Of a stretch of 6,175 nt of DNA, positions 1-5,150 are shown piece by piece. Position 1 is the first letter of the stretch; each line of letters opens with the position of its first letter. This DNA is from Candidatus Hydrothermarchaeota archaeon (GTDB taxonomy: Archaea > Hydrothermarchaeota > Hydrothermarchaeia > Hydrothermarchaeales > WAQR01). The stretch is from assembly GCA_015520145.1 (NCBI GenBank), contig WAQR01000113.1, positions 1 to 6,175 of the forward strand, in the 5' to 3' direction. The position numbers and the translations under genes are program-made. The notes beneath the pieces are model-generated. The model had not been told where the DNA came from, made no database searches, and worked only from the letters and a program-made list of their open reading frames with translations.

Positions 1-2
1 AC

Positions 3-254
3 AAACCCTTTGAAAAAGAAATAGAAGAGAACGTAAGTGCCCCAGCCGAGGAAGAAACAGCCGAACAGCCAGCGTTAGAAGAAGAGATAGAAACACCTTC
101 ACCAACCCCGCCGCTCAAGACATCGCCCCCAGAACAAAAACCTGCAAAAGCGCCTGAAGGAGAAAAAGAGAAAGGAGGCATCTGCGGCCCGACAGTGGTC
201 GTGCTGCTGGCGATGGTGGTCTTGGCATTCAGGCGCAGGAGAACGTTGTCTTAA
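3..254 (+). CDS. C-terminal end of a secreted surface protein with a CGP-type sorting tail (partial)
   Basis: This is the last 83 codons of a gene that begins before the window; the frame is open from base 3 to the TAA at 252-254. Two parts are visible. First comes a low-complexity stalk of about 55 residues rich in Glu, Pro, Ala, Thr and Lys, typical of an extended spacer between a folded outer domain and the membrane. Then comes GGICGPT, a run of about 14 hydrophobic residues, the cluster RRRR and the end TLS. That order (short Cys-Gly-Pro signature, one membrane helix, basic cluster at the extreme C-terminus) matches the CGP-CTERM class of archaeal tails and resembles PGF-CTERM tails that archaeosortases process. 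The inference is a protein held on the outer face of the cytoplasmic membrane, with the Cys a possible lipid attachment site. The function of the main domain cannot be judged from this end. Confidence 0.8.
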   Translation, partial: KPFEKEIEENVSAPAEEETAEQPALEEEIETPSPTPPLKTSPPEQKPAKAPEGEKEKGGICGPTVVVLLAMVVLAFRRRRTLS

Positions 255-284
255 AAGGCCTGAAATCAGCCCAACTTAAAATAA

Positions 285-488
285 CCGCAACCATCCTCCT
301 TTTTGTTCGGCTCTTATGCGAGGGGGGATTACAAAGGGGAAAGCGACGTAGATATCATTGTGCTTTGGACAGGAGATGAGGAAGAAGGTTGGAGAGTGAC
401 CACAAAAACCGCTTTTAATGTCCTTCTAAACAACCCGCATTATGAATGCAAGATGGACAAGGCACATATCACGATGATAGGGACATAG
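285..488 (+). pseudogene. Remnant of an MNT-type nucleotidyltransferase
   Basis: The frame encodes LFGSYARGDYKGESDVDII, the core of the minimal nucleotidyltransferase fold (pol beta superfamily): the GSxARG loop followed about nine residues later by the DxD metal-binding pair. The following EEEGW and TAFNVLL fit the next helix of archaeal MNT proteins. Such proteins normally carry about 20-35 residues (a helix and a strand) before the GS loop. Here an in-frame TAA at 282-284 leaves only six codons before LFGS, and the only start codon is a TTG at 303 inside the motif, with no ribosome site in front. The third catalytic Asp and the usual C-terminal strand are not recognisable before the TAG at 486-488. 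The frame is open again to 572 but that part is unlike the family. I read this as a gene that has lost its 5' end and probably its 3' end. Intact relatives often pair with HEPN toxins as antitoxins; no HEPN gene was recognised here. Confidence 0.65.
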
Positions 489-567
489 CCAGTGTTCGTG
501 ACATATAGGGGTTTTGGAGGAGTTAATTGGATGGCCTCATACTACAGTAGATGCAAAAATCAAAACA

Positions 568-575
568 TTTAAATA
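568..575 (+). promoter_or_regulatory. Archaeal TATA box for the small-gene pair at 642-909
   Basis: TTTAAATA preceded by an A-rich stretch that could serve as BRE. Transcription would start near 595-602, giving a leader of about 40 bases before the GAGGTGA at 631. A second TATA-like stretch (TTTTTAATATA, about 585-595) lies just downstream, so the exact start is uncertain. Confidence 0.45.
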
Positions 576-630
576 CTACTTCGATTTTTAATATAGTCGG
601 AACAATGAACCTACACATATCGCAGAAGTT

Positions 631-637
631 GAGGTGA
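631..637 (+). promoter_or_regulatory. Ribosome binding site GAGGTGA before the GTG at 642
   Basis: A perfect seven-base match to the archaeal anti-Shine-Dalgarno complement, four bases before the GTG at 642. It is the main reason to take the 26-codon frame seriously. The same heptamer serves the TTG start at 1136. Confidence 0.5.
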
Positions 638-641
638 TTTT

Positions 642-722
642 GTGAGTCTGAGTATGAATATGAACGGAGACCCCTATCGATTGGTAGAATATCGTAAGAG
701 GGTAGTATGGAGGTGTATTTAG
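642..722 (+). CDS. Possible 26-residue leader peptide or small protein
   Basis: A short frame from GTG at 642 to TAG at 720-722 lies directly behind a perfect GAGGTGA. The product is 26 residues, with a Met-rich start (SLSMNMN) and a basic, aromatic second half (YRLVEYRKRVVW). No family is recognised. It ends one base before the ATG of the next gene, and that gene's GGAGGTG lies inside this frame's last codons, the usual arrangement for translational coupling. Length alone does not support it; the ribosome site and spacing do. Alternatives: it is chance, or it is a former N-terminal piece of the next gene, although that gene has its own start and ribosome site in another frame. Confidence 0.35.
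   Translation: MSLSMNMNGDPYRLVEYRKRVVWRCI
709..715 (+). promoter_or_regulatory. Ribosome binding site GGAGGTG before the ATG at 724
   Basis: GGAGGTG lies eight bases before the ATG at 724 and fixes that start. It falls within the coding frame of the preceding 26-codon ORF. Confidence 0.65.
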
Positions 723-723
723 A

Positions 724-909
724 ATGGCGGAATATGGTTTTGATAAAACTGAATTTATAAAGTTCCATCTGCCGGTATATATTATAGTGCTTGTAAGTCT
801 GGCTATAGTCTATATGCTCAAGAACCCATTATATTGGCAGTTTTATATTTCAGGTGGTTCGATACTCATGGCGATTGTCGCTTTCCTAAGATATGGACCA
901 AAAGATTAA
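724..909 (+). CDS. Small membrane protein with two helices, 2TM-domain-like
   Basis: The product is 61 residues. A short polar N-terminus (residues 1-12) leads into FHLPVYIIVLVSLAIVY (about 14-30) as the first helix, then a short turn with KNPLYW (33-38), and a second helix at about 40-55. The order Phe-x-x-x-His-x-x-x-Tyr, first helix, NP-LYW turn, second helix resembles the 2TM domain family of short membrane proteins (often near sensor kinases or standing alone), whose function is poorly known. That match is by eye only. The start is set by GGAGGTG eight bases upstream. The frame continues past the TAA at 907-909 for another 33 codons, with a strongly charged sequence (REKEEELESESERVWREL) like the cytoplasmic tail such proteins often carry, until TGA at 1009-1011. 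The annotated form may therefore be truncated by a recent nonsense change or a sequencing error. Confidence 0.65.
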   Translation: MAEYGFDKTEFIKFHLPVYIIVLVSLAIVYMLKNPLYWQFYISGGSILMAIVAFLRYGPKD

Positions 910-1011
910 TACCGGAAATCCAGGGAGAAAGAGGAAGAACTGGAAAGTGAGAGTGAAAGAGTCTGGCGTGAACTAAATGTGCTGGTGTATCATGGTTTTA
1001 CAGCAACGTGA
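910..1011 (+). other. In-frame charged extension after the stop of the small membrane gene
   Basis: Thirty-three further sense codons follow the TAA at 907-909 in the same frame. The translation is rich in Glu, Arg, Lys and Ser, contains REKEEELESESERVWREL, and would form an amphipathic or coiled helix. No start codon or ribosome site serves it separately. Probably the former tail of the two-helix protein; chance cannot be excluded over so short a length. Confidence 0.35.
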
Positions 1012-1052
1012 GAAAAATTTTGAAAACAATTTAAAAATAAAAAATAGTAAAC

Positions 1053-1062
1053 TTTAAATATA
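1053..1062 (+). promoter_or_regulatory. TATA box for the flippase-like gene
   Basis: TTTAAATATA sits in a very AT-rich spacer (1012-1123). A start of transcription about 25 bases downstream would fall near 1080-1087, leaving a leader of about 50 bases before the TTG at 1136. The spacer contains no other feature I can support. Confidence 0.5.
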
Positions 1063-1123
1063 ATAAAATATTTTCGATAGGATAGACGGGAATAAGAATA
1101 AAAAATAGAGATAAAAAATTTAT

Positions 1124-1130
1124 GAGGTGA
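1124..1130 (+). promoter_or_regulatory. Ribosome binding site GAGGTGA deciding a TTG start
   Basis: GAGGTGA ends five bases before the TTG at 1136. No ATG or GTG in the frame lies closer, and the encoded protein begins at the position expected for the first membrane helix, so TTG is taken as the start. Confidence 0.65.
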
Positions 1131-1135
1131 TCTAG

Positions 1136-2164
1136 TTGGTAAGTAGAAGGGTTGTTATATTACTGGCATTTACACTCCTCCTATATACGGCGATTATTTT
1201 TTATGCCGGAGTAGGGGAAATCGTAGAGCTATTGAAGGGGGCAGATCTCAGATATATCCCATTTGTAACTACAGCGTATGTAATTGGGATTACAGGTTAC
1301 GCATCTGGTTGGACAATTGTACTCTATATGCAGGGGCTGAGACTTAGCAATAAAGATGTTATAAAGATCATTTATTCGTCAGTGTTTTTCAATGAAGTAA
1401 CACCAACCGCGGCATATGGTGGGGAGGTTGCGAGGGTCTATTTTGCAGTCAAAAAATTCGGTCTGGACACCGGGACGGTAATTGCAGGTACAGTCGCCCA
1501 CAGAGCAATCGCATCTGTAAAAAATGGAATTATAACACTCCCTCTCGGGATATATGTAGTCCTTACATATAATATTCACCCGATTATACTCCTGGGTCTA
1601 TTTATAGCACTTCTCATAAACCTTGGTGGATGGGGTGTGATACTTATATTAGGCTGGAATGTAAAGAGGGCTGAACGTATCGTAAGTGGAGCTATTGGCC
1701 TGATATCAAGGATAAAGAAGGTCTCGCCTGAGAAAAAGGAATCGATAATGGAGACAGTAGGTACATATAACAGGGGGCTAAGAGTGCTCTTAAAGAGGGT
1801 AGATCTGCTTATATTCATCATGCTGATAATGGTGTTCGTCTGGGGTGCTTATGGTACTCTGATGGTATATTCATTTAAAGCGATGAGAGCAGAAGTCGAT
1901 ATGGAAGCCTTCCTGATGATATTCGTCATGTATGCGATTATAAGGATGATACCGACCTTCCTGCCGGAATTTACAAGTTCAAAAGAAGCGATCTTGTTCA
2001 CCTTCCTGGCAGTGACGGGATATCCTGAAGCGTTGTCATTTGCGGTTATCGCATTAATGAGGACGAGCAACCTGCTGGCGTTTATCGTTCTAGGAGGAAT
2101 TACCACACTAATGCTGGGATTCAAGAGAGCCGAGCTGAAAGAAATGGAAAAGATGAAAGTTTAA
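1136..2164 (+). CDS. Flippase-like integral membrane protein (LPG synthase TM / UPF0104 family)
   Basis: The 342 residues are close to the usual 300-340 of the stand-alone family. The first helix is at about 5-25 and further hydrophobic segments at about 41-65, 113-145, 149-174, 222-245, 257-275, 285-306 and 311-328 suggest about eight helices. Family signatures are visible: FFNEVTP-x4-GGEVARVY at 84-102 (the family's F-N-x-x-P...GGE-x-R signature), the HR pair at 122-123, and FLPEFTSSKEA at 275-285, equivalent to the PGG-x-G-x-x-E loop, followed by a conserved Arg at 309. Relatives form the membrane part of lysylphosphatidylglycerol synthase (MprF) or occur alone in archaea next to glycosyltransferases, where they are thought to move lipids or lipid-linked sugars across the membrane. 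Here there is no synthase domain, so a flippase-like role is inferred. The start is TTG behind GAGGTGA. The gene has its own TATA box and a T8 tract just after the stop, so it may be transcribed alone, but the next genes also concern glycolipid or membrane work. Confidence 0.85.
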   Translation: MVSRRVVILLAFTLLLYTAIIFYAGVGEIVELLKGADLRYIPFVTTAYVIGITGYASGWTIVLYMQGLRLSNKDVIKIIYSSVFFNEVTPTAAYGGEVARVYFAVKKFGLDTGTVIAGTVAHRAIASVKNGIITLPLGIYVVLTYNIHPIILLGLFIALLINLGGWGVILILGWNVKRAERIVSGAIGLISRIKKVSPEKKESIMETVGTYNRGLRVLLKRVDLLIFIMLIMVFVWGAYGTLMVYSFKAMRAEVDMEAFLMIFVMYAIIRMIPTFLPEFTSSKEAILFTFLAVTGYPEALSFAVIALMRTSNLLAFIVLGGITTLMLGFKRAELKEMEKMKV

Positions 2165-2185
2165 CCCCTTTCATCTATCCTCTAA

Positions 2186-2193
2186 TTTTTTTT
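2186..2193 (+). terminator. Oligo-T terminator after the flippase-like gene
   Basis: Eight consecutive T residues on the coding strand begin 22 bases after the TAA. No stable hairpin precedes them; archaeal polymerase stops at T tracts without one. The same stretch (TTTTTTTAAG) could also act as a TATA-like element for the glycosyltransferase gene 70 bases downstream, so the role is not certain. Confidence 0.5.
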
Positions 2194-2260
2194 AAGATAA
2201 TAAGACTAGAGATGGAATCAAAAATCGCCCAAACCCTAAATCGTAAGAGAAGGAAGGGTC

Positions 2261-2938
2261 ATGATCTCGATAATAATGCCAGTATTGAATGAAGAGAGAA
2301 ATATCGAGAAAACGCTTCAAAACGTGTCAAGGTTGAAAGGCGACTTTGAGCTCATAGTCGTTGACGGCAGGAGTACAGATAGGACCGTGGAGATTGCAGA
2401 GAAATATGCGACTACCATAATGGTCACAGACAGGGGACGGGCAAAGCAAATGAATGCCGGAGCACGTATAGCAGAAGGGGAGATTTTGCTCTTTTTACAT
2501 GCGGACAGCAGGCTCCCGCGTGATGCTCTAAATAAAATTGAAACTGCCCTCGATGACAGAGCAGTTGTCGGTGGAGCATTGAAATTCCATCTGGACGATG
2601 GTTCATTTAAATTCAAATTCGTCAGCGTTCTTTCAAATTTAAGAGCACGTTTATCAAAGACCTATCCAGGCGATTTTGGTCTGTTTGTCAGAAAATCCGC
2701 ATTTGATAAGGTTGGTGGCTTTAACGAAATTGAACTTATGGAGGATATCGATCTCTGTAAAAGGTTGAGGAAAGTAGGAGAACTTGTCCAGCCTGACGCG
2801 AAGATAATCAGTTCTCCAAGGAGGATGAAAAGAGAGGGGATCCTGAAGACCTGGATTCATATGCAGATTATCAGGTTTCTATTTTTTATCGGCATACCTC
2901 CAACGAAGTTGATTGAATTCTATAAAGACGTTAGATAA
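2261..2938 (+). CDS. Family 2 glycosyltransferase, TIGR04283-type
   Basis: The 225-residue product is a GT-A fold enzyme expected to move a sugar from a nucleotide-sugar donor to a lipid or other acceptor at the inner membrane face. Visible in order: SIIMPVLNEERNIE at the N-terminus (nucleotide-binding strand and loop); VVDGRSTDRT at 33-42 with the donor-binding Asp35; RGRAKQMNAGA at 58-68; LLFLHADSRLP at 76-86, where HAD holds the position of the DxD metal site; GDFGLFVRKSAF at 137-148; and GGFNEIELMEDIDLCKRL at 152-169 with the acidic ED pair, followed by the RR at 187-188. This pattern, including RGRAxQMNAGA and FLHADxRLP, is that of the 'rSAM/selenodomain-associated transferase 2' family (TIGR04283). 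The end has a short hydrophobic part (RFLFFIGIPP) that may associate with the membrane. ATG at 2261 follows AAGGAAGGG. A VTT membrane protein follows after 14 bases, a common neighbour, probably in the same operon. Donor and acceptor are unknown. Confidence 0.88.
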   Translation: MISIIMPVLNEERNIEKTLQNVSRLKGDFELIVVDGRSTDRTVEIAEKYATTIMVTDRGRAKQMNAGARIAEGEILLFLHADSRLPRDALNKIETALDDRAVVGGALKFHLDDGSFKFKFVSVLSNLRARLSKTYPGDFGLFVRKSAFDKVGGFNEIELMEDIDLCKRLRKVGELVQPDAKIISSPRRMKREGILKTWIHMQIIRFLFFIGIPPTKLIEFYKDVR

Positions 2939-2952
2939 CTATCATAAGGTTT

Positions 2953-3615
2953 ATGAGTCTTATAGATTTTATAAAAGAAAAGAAAATTGGATTTATATTG
3001 ATTATCTCTGTTTTTTTATTATTCTTTTACATTACAAGACACTGTAATCTGTTAGATCCTGAGTCCATTAGGGAATTTATTCAATCACATGGAATAATTT
3101 CACCAATCATCTATATCCTGGTAATGGCAATCACCATTGTCATAAGCCCACTCCCGGGCATGCCCCTTGCAGCAGCTTCAGGTGTCCTGTTTGGGACGTT
3201 CTGGGGTACGCTCTATTCGCTTATTGGAGCTGAAATCGGTGCGATAATAAGTTTCTATCTTGCAAGGATTTTTGGACGTGAATTTATAGAGAACATTCTT
3301 AAAAGCCATATCGATTTTTGTGACACATGTACAGAGAGATACATCATGTATTTCATCTTTTTTTCAAGACTCCTCCCGATATTCCATTTCGATATAATAA
3401 GTTATGGTGCAGGGCTTACCAACATATCCTTGAAAAAATTCGCTGTTGCAACCTTTTTTGGTATGGTGCCGATGACATTCTTATTTACCAATTATGGGCA
3501 GACAATATTCCTGGGCGGATGGGTTAGTGTCGTCATTTCCACGTTGATAATAATTGCAATATTCCTTGTTCCTATATTGATTAGGAAATACCATCTTAGT
3601 GGTACTACAGCGTAA
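2953..3615 (+). CDS. TVP38/TMEM64 family membrane protein (VTT domain)
   Basis: The product has 220 residues, typical for the family. After a short basic N-terminus there is a helix at about 12-28, then the VTT core: a hydrophobic segment at about 49-64 running into ISPLPGMPLAAASGVLFG (64-81), the re-entrant loop with its prolines; a Gly-rich helix at 82-104; FYLARIFGREFI (101-112); FFSRLLPIFHFDIISYGAGL (136-155), the second re-entrant segment with the R-x-x-P and F-D-x-x-x-Y-x-x-G pattern; and final helices at about 161-182 and 189-210. This family (related to DedA) is thought to move or scramble lipids or carriers across the membrane. The gene begins 14 bases after the glycosyltransferase stop, with AAGGT two bases before the ATG, so the two are very likely co-transcribed; this suggests handling of the glycosylated lipid, which is inference. 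A CDTC motif at 123-126, in the loop between the two re-entrant halves, is unusual and could bind metal or form a disulfide. Confidence 0.85.
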   Translation: MSLIDFIKEKKIGFILIISVFLLFFYITRHCNLLDPESIREFIQSHGIISPIIYILVMAITIVISPLPGMPLAAASGVLFGTFWGTLYSLIGAEIGAIISFYLARIFGREFIENILKSHIDFCDTCTERYIMYFIFFSRLLPIFHFDIISYGAGLTNISLKKFAVATFFGMVPMTFLFTNYGQTIFLGGWVSVVISTLIIIAIFLVPILIRKYHLSGTTA

Positions 3616-3685
3616 GCGTGAAGAGATGGGAGAAGATTGTGAGGATTACTAAACTTCATCTGGAGATGCTGTACGCAGAGAAAGA

Positions 3686-3693
3686 TTTTTAAG
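3686..3693 (+). promoter_or_regulatory. TATA box for a leaderless SIS-domain gene
   Basis: TTTTTAAG is centred about 30 bases before the ATG at 3720, so transcription would begin at or within a few bases of the start codon. The bases before the ATG (GTAACAGTCACAAATC) hold no Shine-Dalgarno match, which agrees with a leaderless message. Confidence 0.5.
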
Positions 3694-3719
3694 TCAGATG
3701 AAAGTAACAGTCACAAATC

Positions 3720-5027
3720 ATGAGAGAGAAAGAGGGAAAGAAAGAGAAAGGAAGGGAAGTGAGTGAAGAGGTAAAGGAATTTTATGAGTCAATAAAACTC
3801 CAGTATCAATTTTTAGAAGAAGTAAAAGACCTGGAGATAGAAGACGTCAATAATCTGGTCGAGGCATTCACATCCTATCTTACAGAAGACATAAGCCACA
3901 GGAGCATCCATATCCTCGGGACAGGCAGAAGCAGGCTCTCGGCACAGTCGTTTTTACAGGGGCTGTATAACGTCACATTCAAGATCCCAGAAAGACACAG
4001 GTTCTATCCTGCAACCCTGACTGACGGGATTGTGAAGTTCATAGGTAAAAGCAGCCTTGTTTTAATTGTATCCGGTTCAGGCGAAACCAAAGAGGTTATA
4101 AGGTATCTAAAAAACGCTGTTAATTGTGGGTCACGAATTGTATTAATTACAGGAAATGAAAATTCAACGGCATACAGGATAGTCTCCAAAATCGATGGCG
4201 GAACCTCAGTCCTGTTAAAAAGCCAGAGCAAATACGATTCCGCTGTAGATGAGGCATATATGAAACTGTCGCCGCTGGGTTCTGAGTTCGAGTTTAAGAC
4301 ATGGGTTCTGCTGAACTCAATCGTACCAGAGATAAGGGTAAGATTGCAGGGGAAATGCAGAGATACATCGTGCACGGAGTATAAAAAGAGGATCGAACTT
4401 TTTGGAGATAATATAAAGCTTTTGCGTGATACTGAATGGATCGATGACGATGCTCTAAATGGATGGATAAACCGCCTTACGAAACGTCACGGACTATTTG
4501 TCTTCTTTGGTATTTCAAGATCAGGTCATGTCGCAGAGCAGTTTGAGATGAGATTTGCCCATGCTGATAAGAAGGTGTTCATGCTGGAGGACTCGAACAG
4601 AAAACCGTTTAGATGTGGAGATGCATTTATCGTCCTCTCCGGAAGCGGGAATACTCTGGATGTCGTGGAAGCTGCCATGGACGCAGTAAATGTCGAGGAG
4701 AGAGATGGAAAACTGAGATTTAAAGGCGACAGGAGGGATATGATACATCTTTTTGGAATATCTATGAACAAAAAATCAAGATTAAAAGAGATACTTGACT
4801 TTATAGGTCAAAGCGATAACCTCCTCCTCCTGCCAATTGTCAAGGAATATGAAAAGGTTCTGATAGATTCCACATCAAATAATATAATAAGCCCTCTGGA
4901 TATTGACAAGTTCAGGATACCCATATTCGAGACAAGCGCACTTGTAGTAACAAATGCAATAGTCGCCCAGGTGGGAAAGAACGAGGGGATAATACCCCAC
5001 ATCTTCTTTGGAAAAGAGCACGTATGA
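3720..5027 (+). CDS. Tandem SIS-domain protein, resembling duplicated 6-phospho-3-hexuloisomerase
   Basis: The 435 residues hold two sugar isomerase (SIS) domains. Domain 1, about 25-207: SIHILGTGRSR (62-72), LVLIVSGSGETKEVI (113-127) and SPLGSEFEF (184-192). Domain 2, about 235-418: LFVFFGISRSGHVAEQFEMRFAH (259-281), FIVLSGSGNTLDVV (303-316) and RIPIFETSALVVTNAIVAQ (399-417). The SGSGET/SGSGNT loops bind sugar phosphate, and the G-x-G/S-R-S-G and (PLG)xxFE patterns are those of archaeal 6-phospho-3-hexuloisomerase (PHI), which interconverts fructose 6-phosphate and hexulose 6-phosphate in the ribulose monophosphate pathway. PHI is a single domain of about 180-200 residues that assembles as a tetramer; this protein looks like a fused pair. 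The domains have diverged a great deal, and the exact substrate is uncertain: it could be another phosphosugar isomerase or a binding protein. The N-terminus (1-13) is a Lys/Glu/Gly/Arg-rich run. A GTG at 3759 with GGAAGGG just before it is an alternative start, but ATG with the upstream TATA box suits a leaderless message. Confidence 0.82.
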   Translation: MREKEGKKEKGREVSEEVKEFYESIKLQYQFLEEVKDLEIEDVNNLVEAFTSYLTEDISHRSIHILGTGRSRLSAQSFLQGLYNVTFKIPERHRFYPATLTDGIVKFIGKSSLVLIVSGSGETKEVIRYLKNAVNCGSRIVLITGNENSTAYRIVSKIDGGTSVLLKSQSKYDSAVDEAYMKLSPLGSEFEFKTWVLLNSIVPEIRVRLQGKCRDTSCTEYKKRIELFGDNIKLLRDTEWIDDDALNGWINRLTKRHGLFVFFGISRSGHVAEQFEMRFAHADKKVFMLEDSNRKPFRCGDAFIVLSGSGNTLDVVEAAMDAVNVEERDGKLRFKGDRRDMIHLFGISMNKKSRLKEILDFIGQSDNLLLLPIVKEYEKVLIDSTSNNIISPLDIDKFRIPIFETSALVVTNAIVAQVGKNEGIIPHIFFGKEHV

Positions 5028-5101
5028 GCAAATGGATGCCTATATTGTATATATATGCCAATTATCAATCAAATCAGTCCACATCTCTCTTGGAGGAAGA
5101 G

Positions 5102-5109
5102 TATTTATA
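5102..5109 (+). promoter_or_regulatory. TATA box for the copper ATPase gene
   Basis: TATTTATA, about 25 bases before 5131-5135, predicts a leader of roughly 15-20 bases with AGGAGG at its 5' end. The alternating stretch at 5048-5056 is a less well placed second candidate. Confidence 0.5.
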
Positions 5110-5135
5110 GTAGTTATTAATAAACCTTAATTTTT

Positions 5136-5141
5136 AGGAGG
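5136..5141 (+). promoter_or_regulatory. Ribosome binding site AGGAGG before a CTG start
   Basis: A perfect AGGAGG. Between it and the first metal-binding domain there is no ATG, GTG or TTG in the ATPase frame. The near-cognate CTG at 5151 lies nine bases downstream, within working distance, so this site decides the start call. Confidence 0.55.
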
Positions 5142-5150
5142 CAATATTAT

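Larger units (their letters stand above)
5028..5150 (+). other. Spacer holding the promoter region of the copper ATPase
   Basis: An AT-rich spacer of 123 bases. It contains the alternating stretch TATATATAT (5048-5056), a GGAGG at 5092-5096 that serves no frame, the TATA box at 5102-5109 and the AGGAGG at 5136-5141. I saw no clear palindrome for a copper-responsive repressor and no T run of terminator length after the SIS gene. Confidence 0.5.

Noticed and set aside
523..768. 81-residue - strand frame over the small-ORF region
   Set aside because: It overlaps the + strand promoter and two ribosome sites, and its product is a Cys/Tyr/Ser/Ile-rich mix with no family pattern.
1379..2124. Open frames on the - strand across the flippase-like gene
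   Set aside because: They lie wholly opposite a well-supported membrane protein gene, have no ribosome sites and encode nothing recognisable.
2317..2860. Open frames on the - strand across the glycosyltransferase gene
   Set aside because: The + strand protein has clear family motifs throughout; the opposite frames look like codon-bias shadows.
3327..3527. 66-residue + strand frame inside the VTT gene
   Set aside because: A frame-shifted reading of the conserved VTT core, with no ribosome site.
3720..3760. Purine-rich GAAAG tract as a tandem repeat or CRISPR-like element
   Set aside because: It is a single irregular low-complexity run without regular units or spacers.
5048..5056. TATATATAT as an operator palindrome
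   Set aside because: It is self-complementary only because it is simple alternating AT; no flanking symmetry was seen.
4004..5068. Open frames on the - strand across the SIS gene and its spacer
   Set aside because: Opposite a two-domain protein with repeated SIS motifs; no start signals or domain features in the reverse translations.
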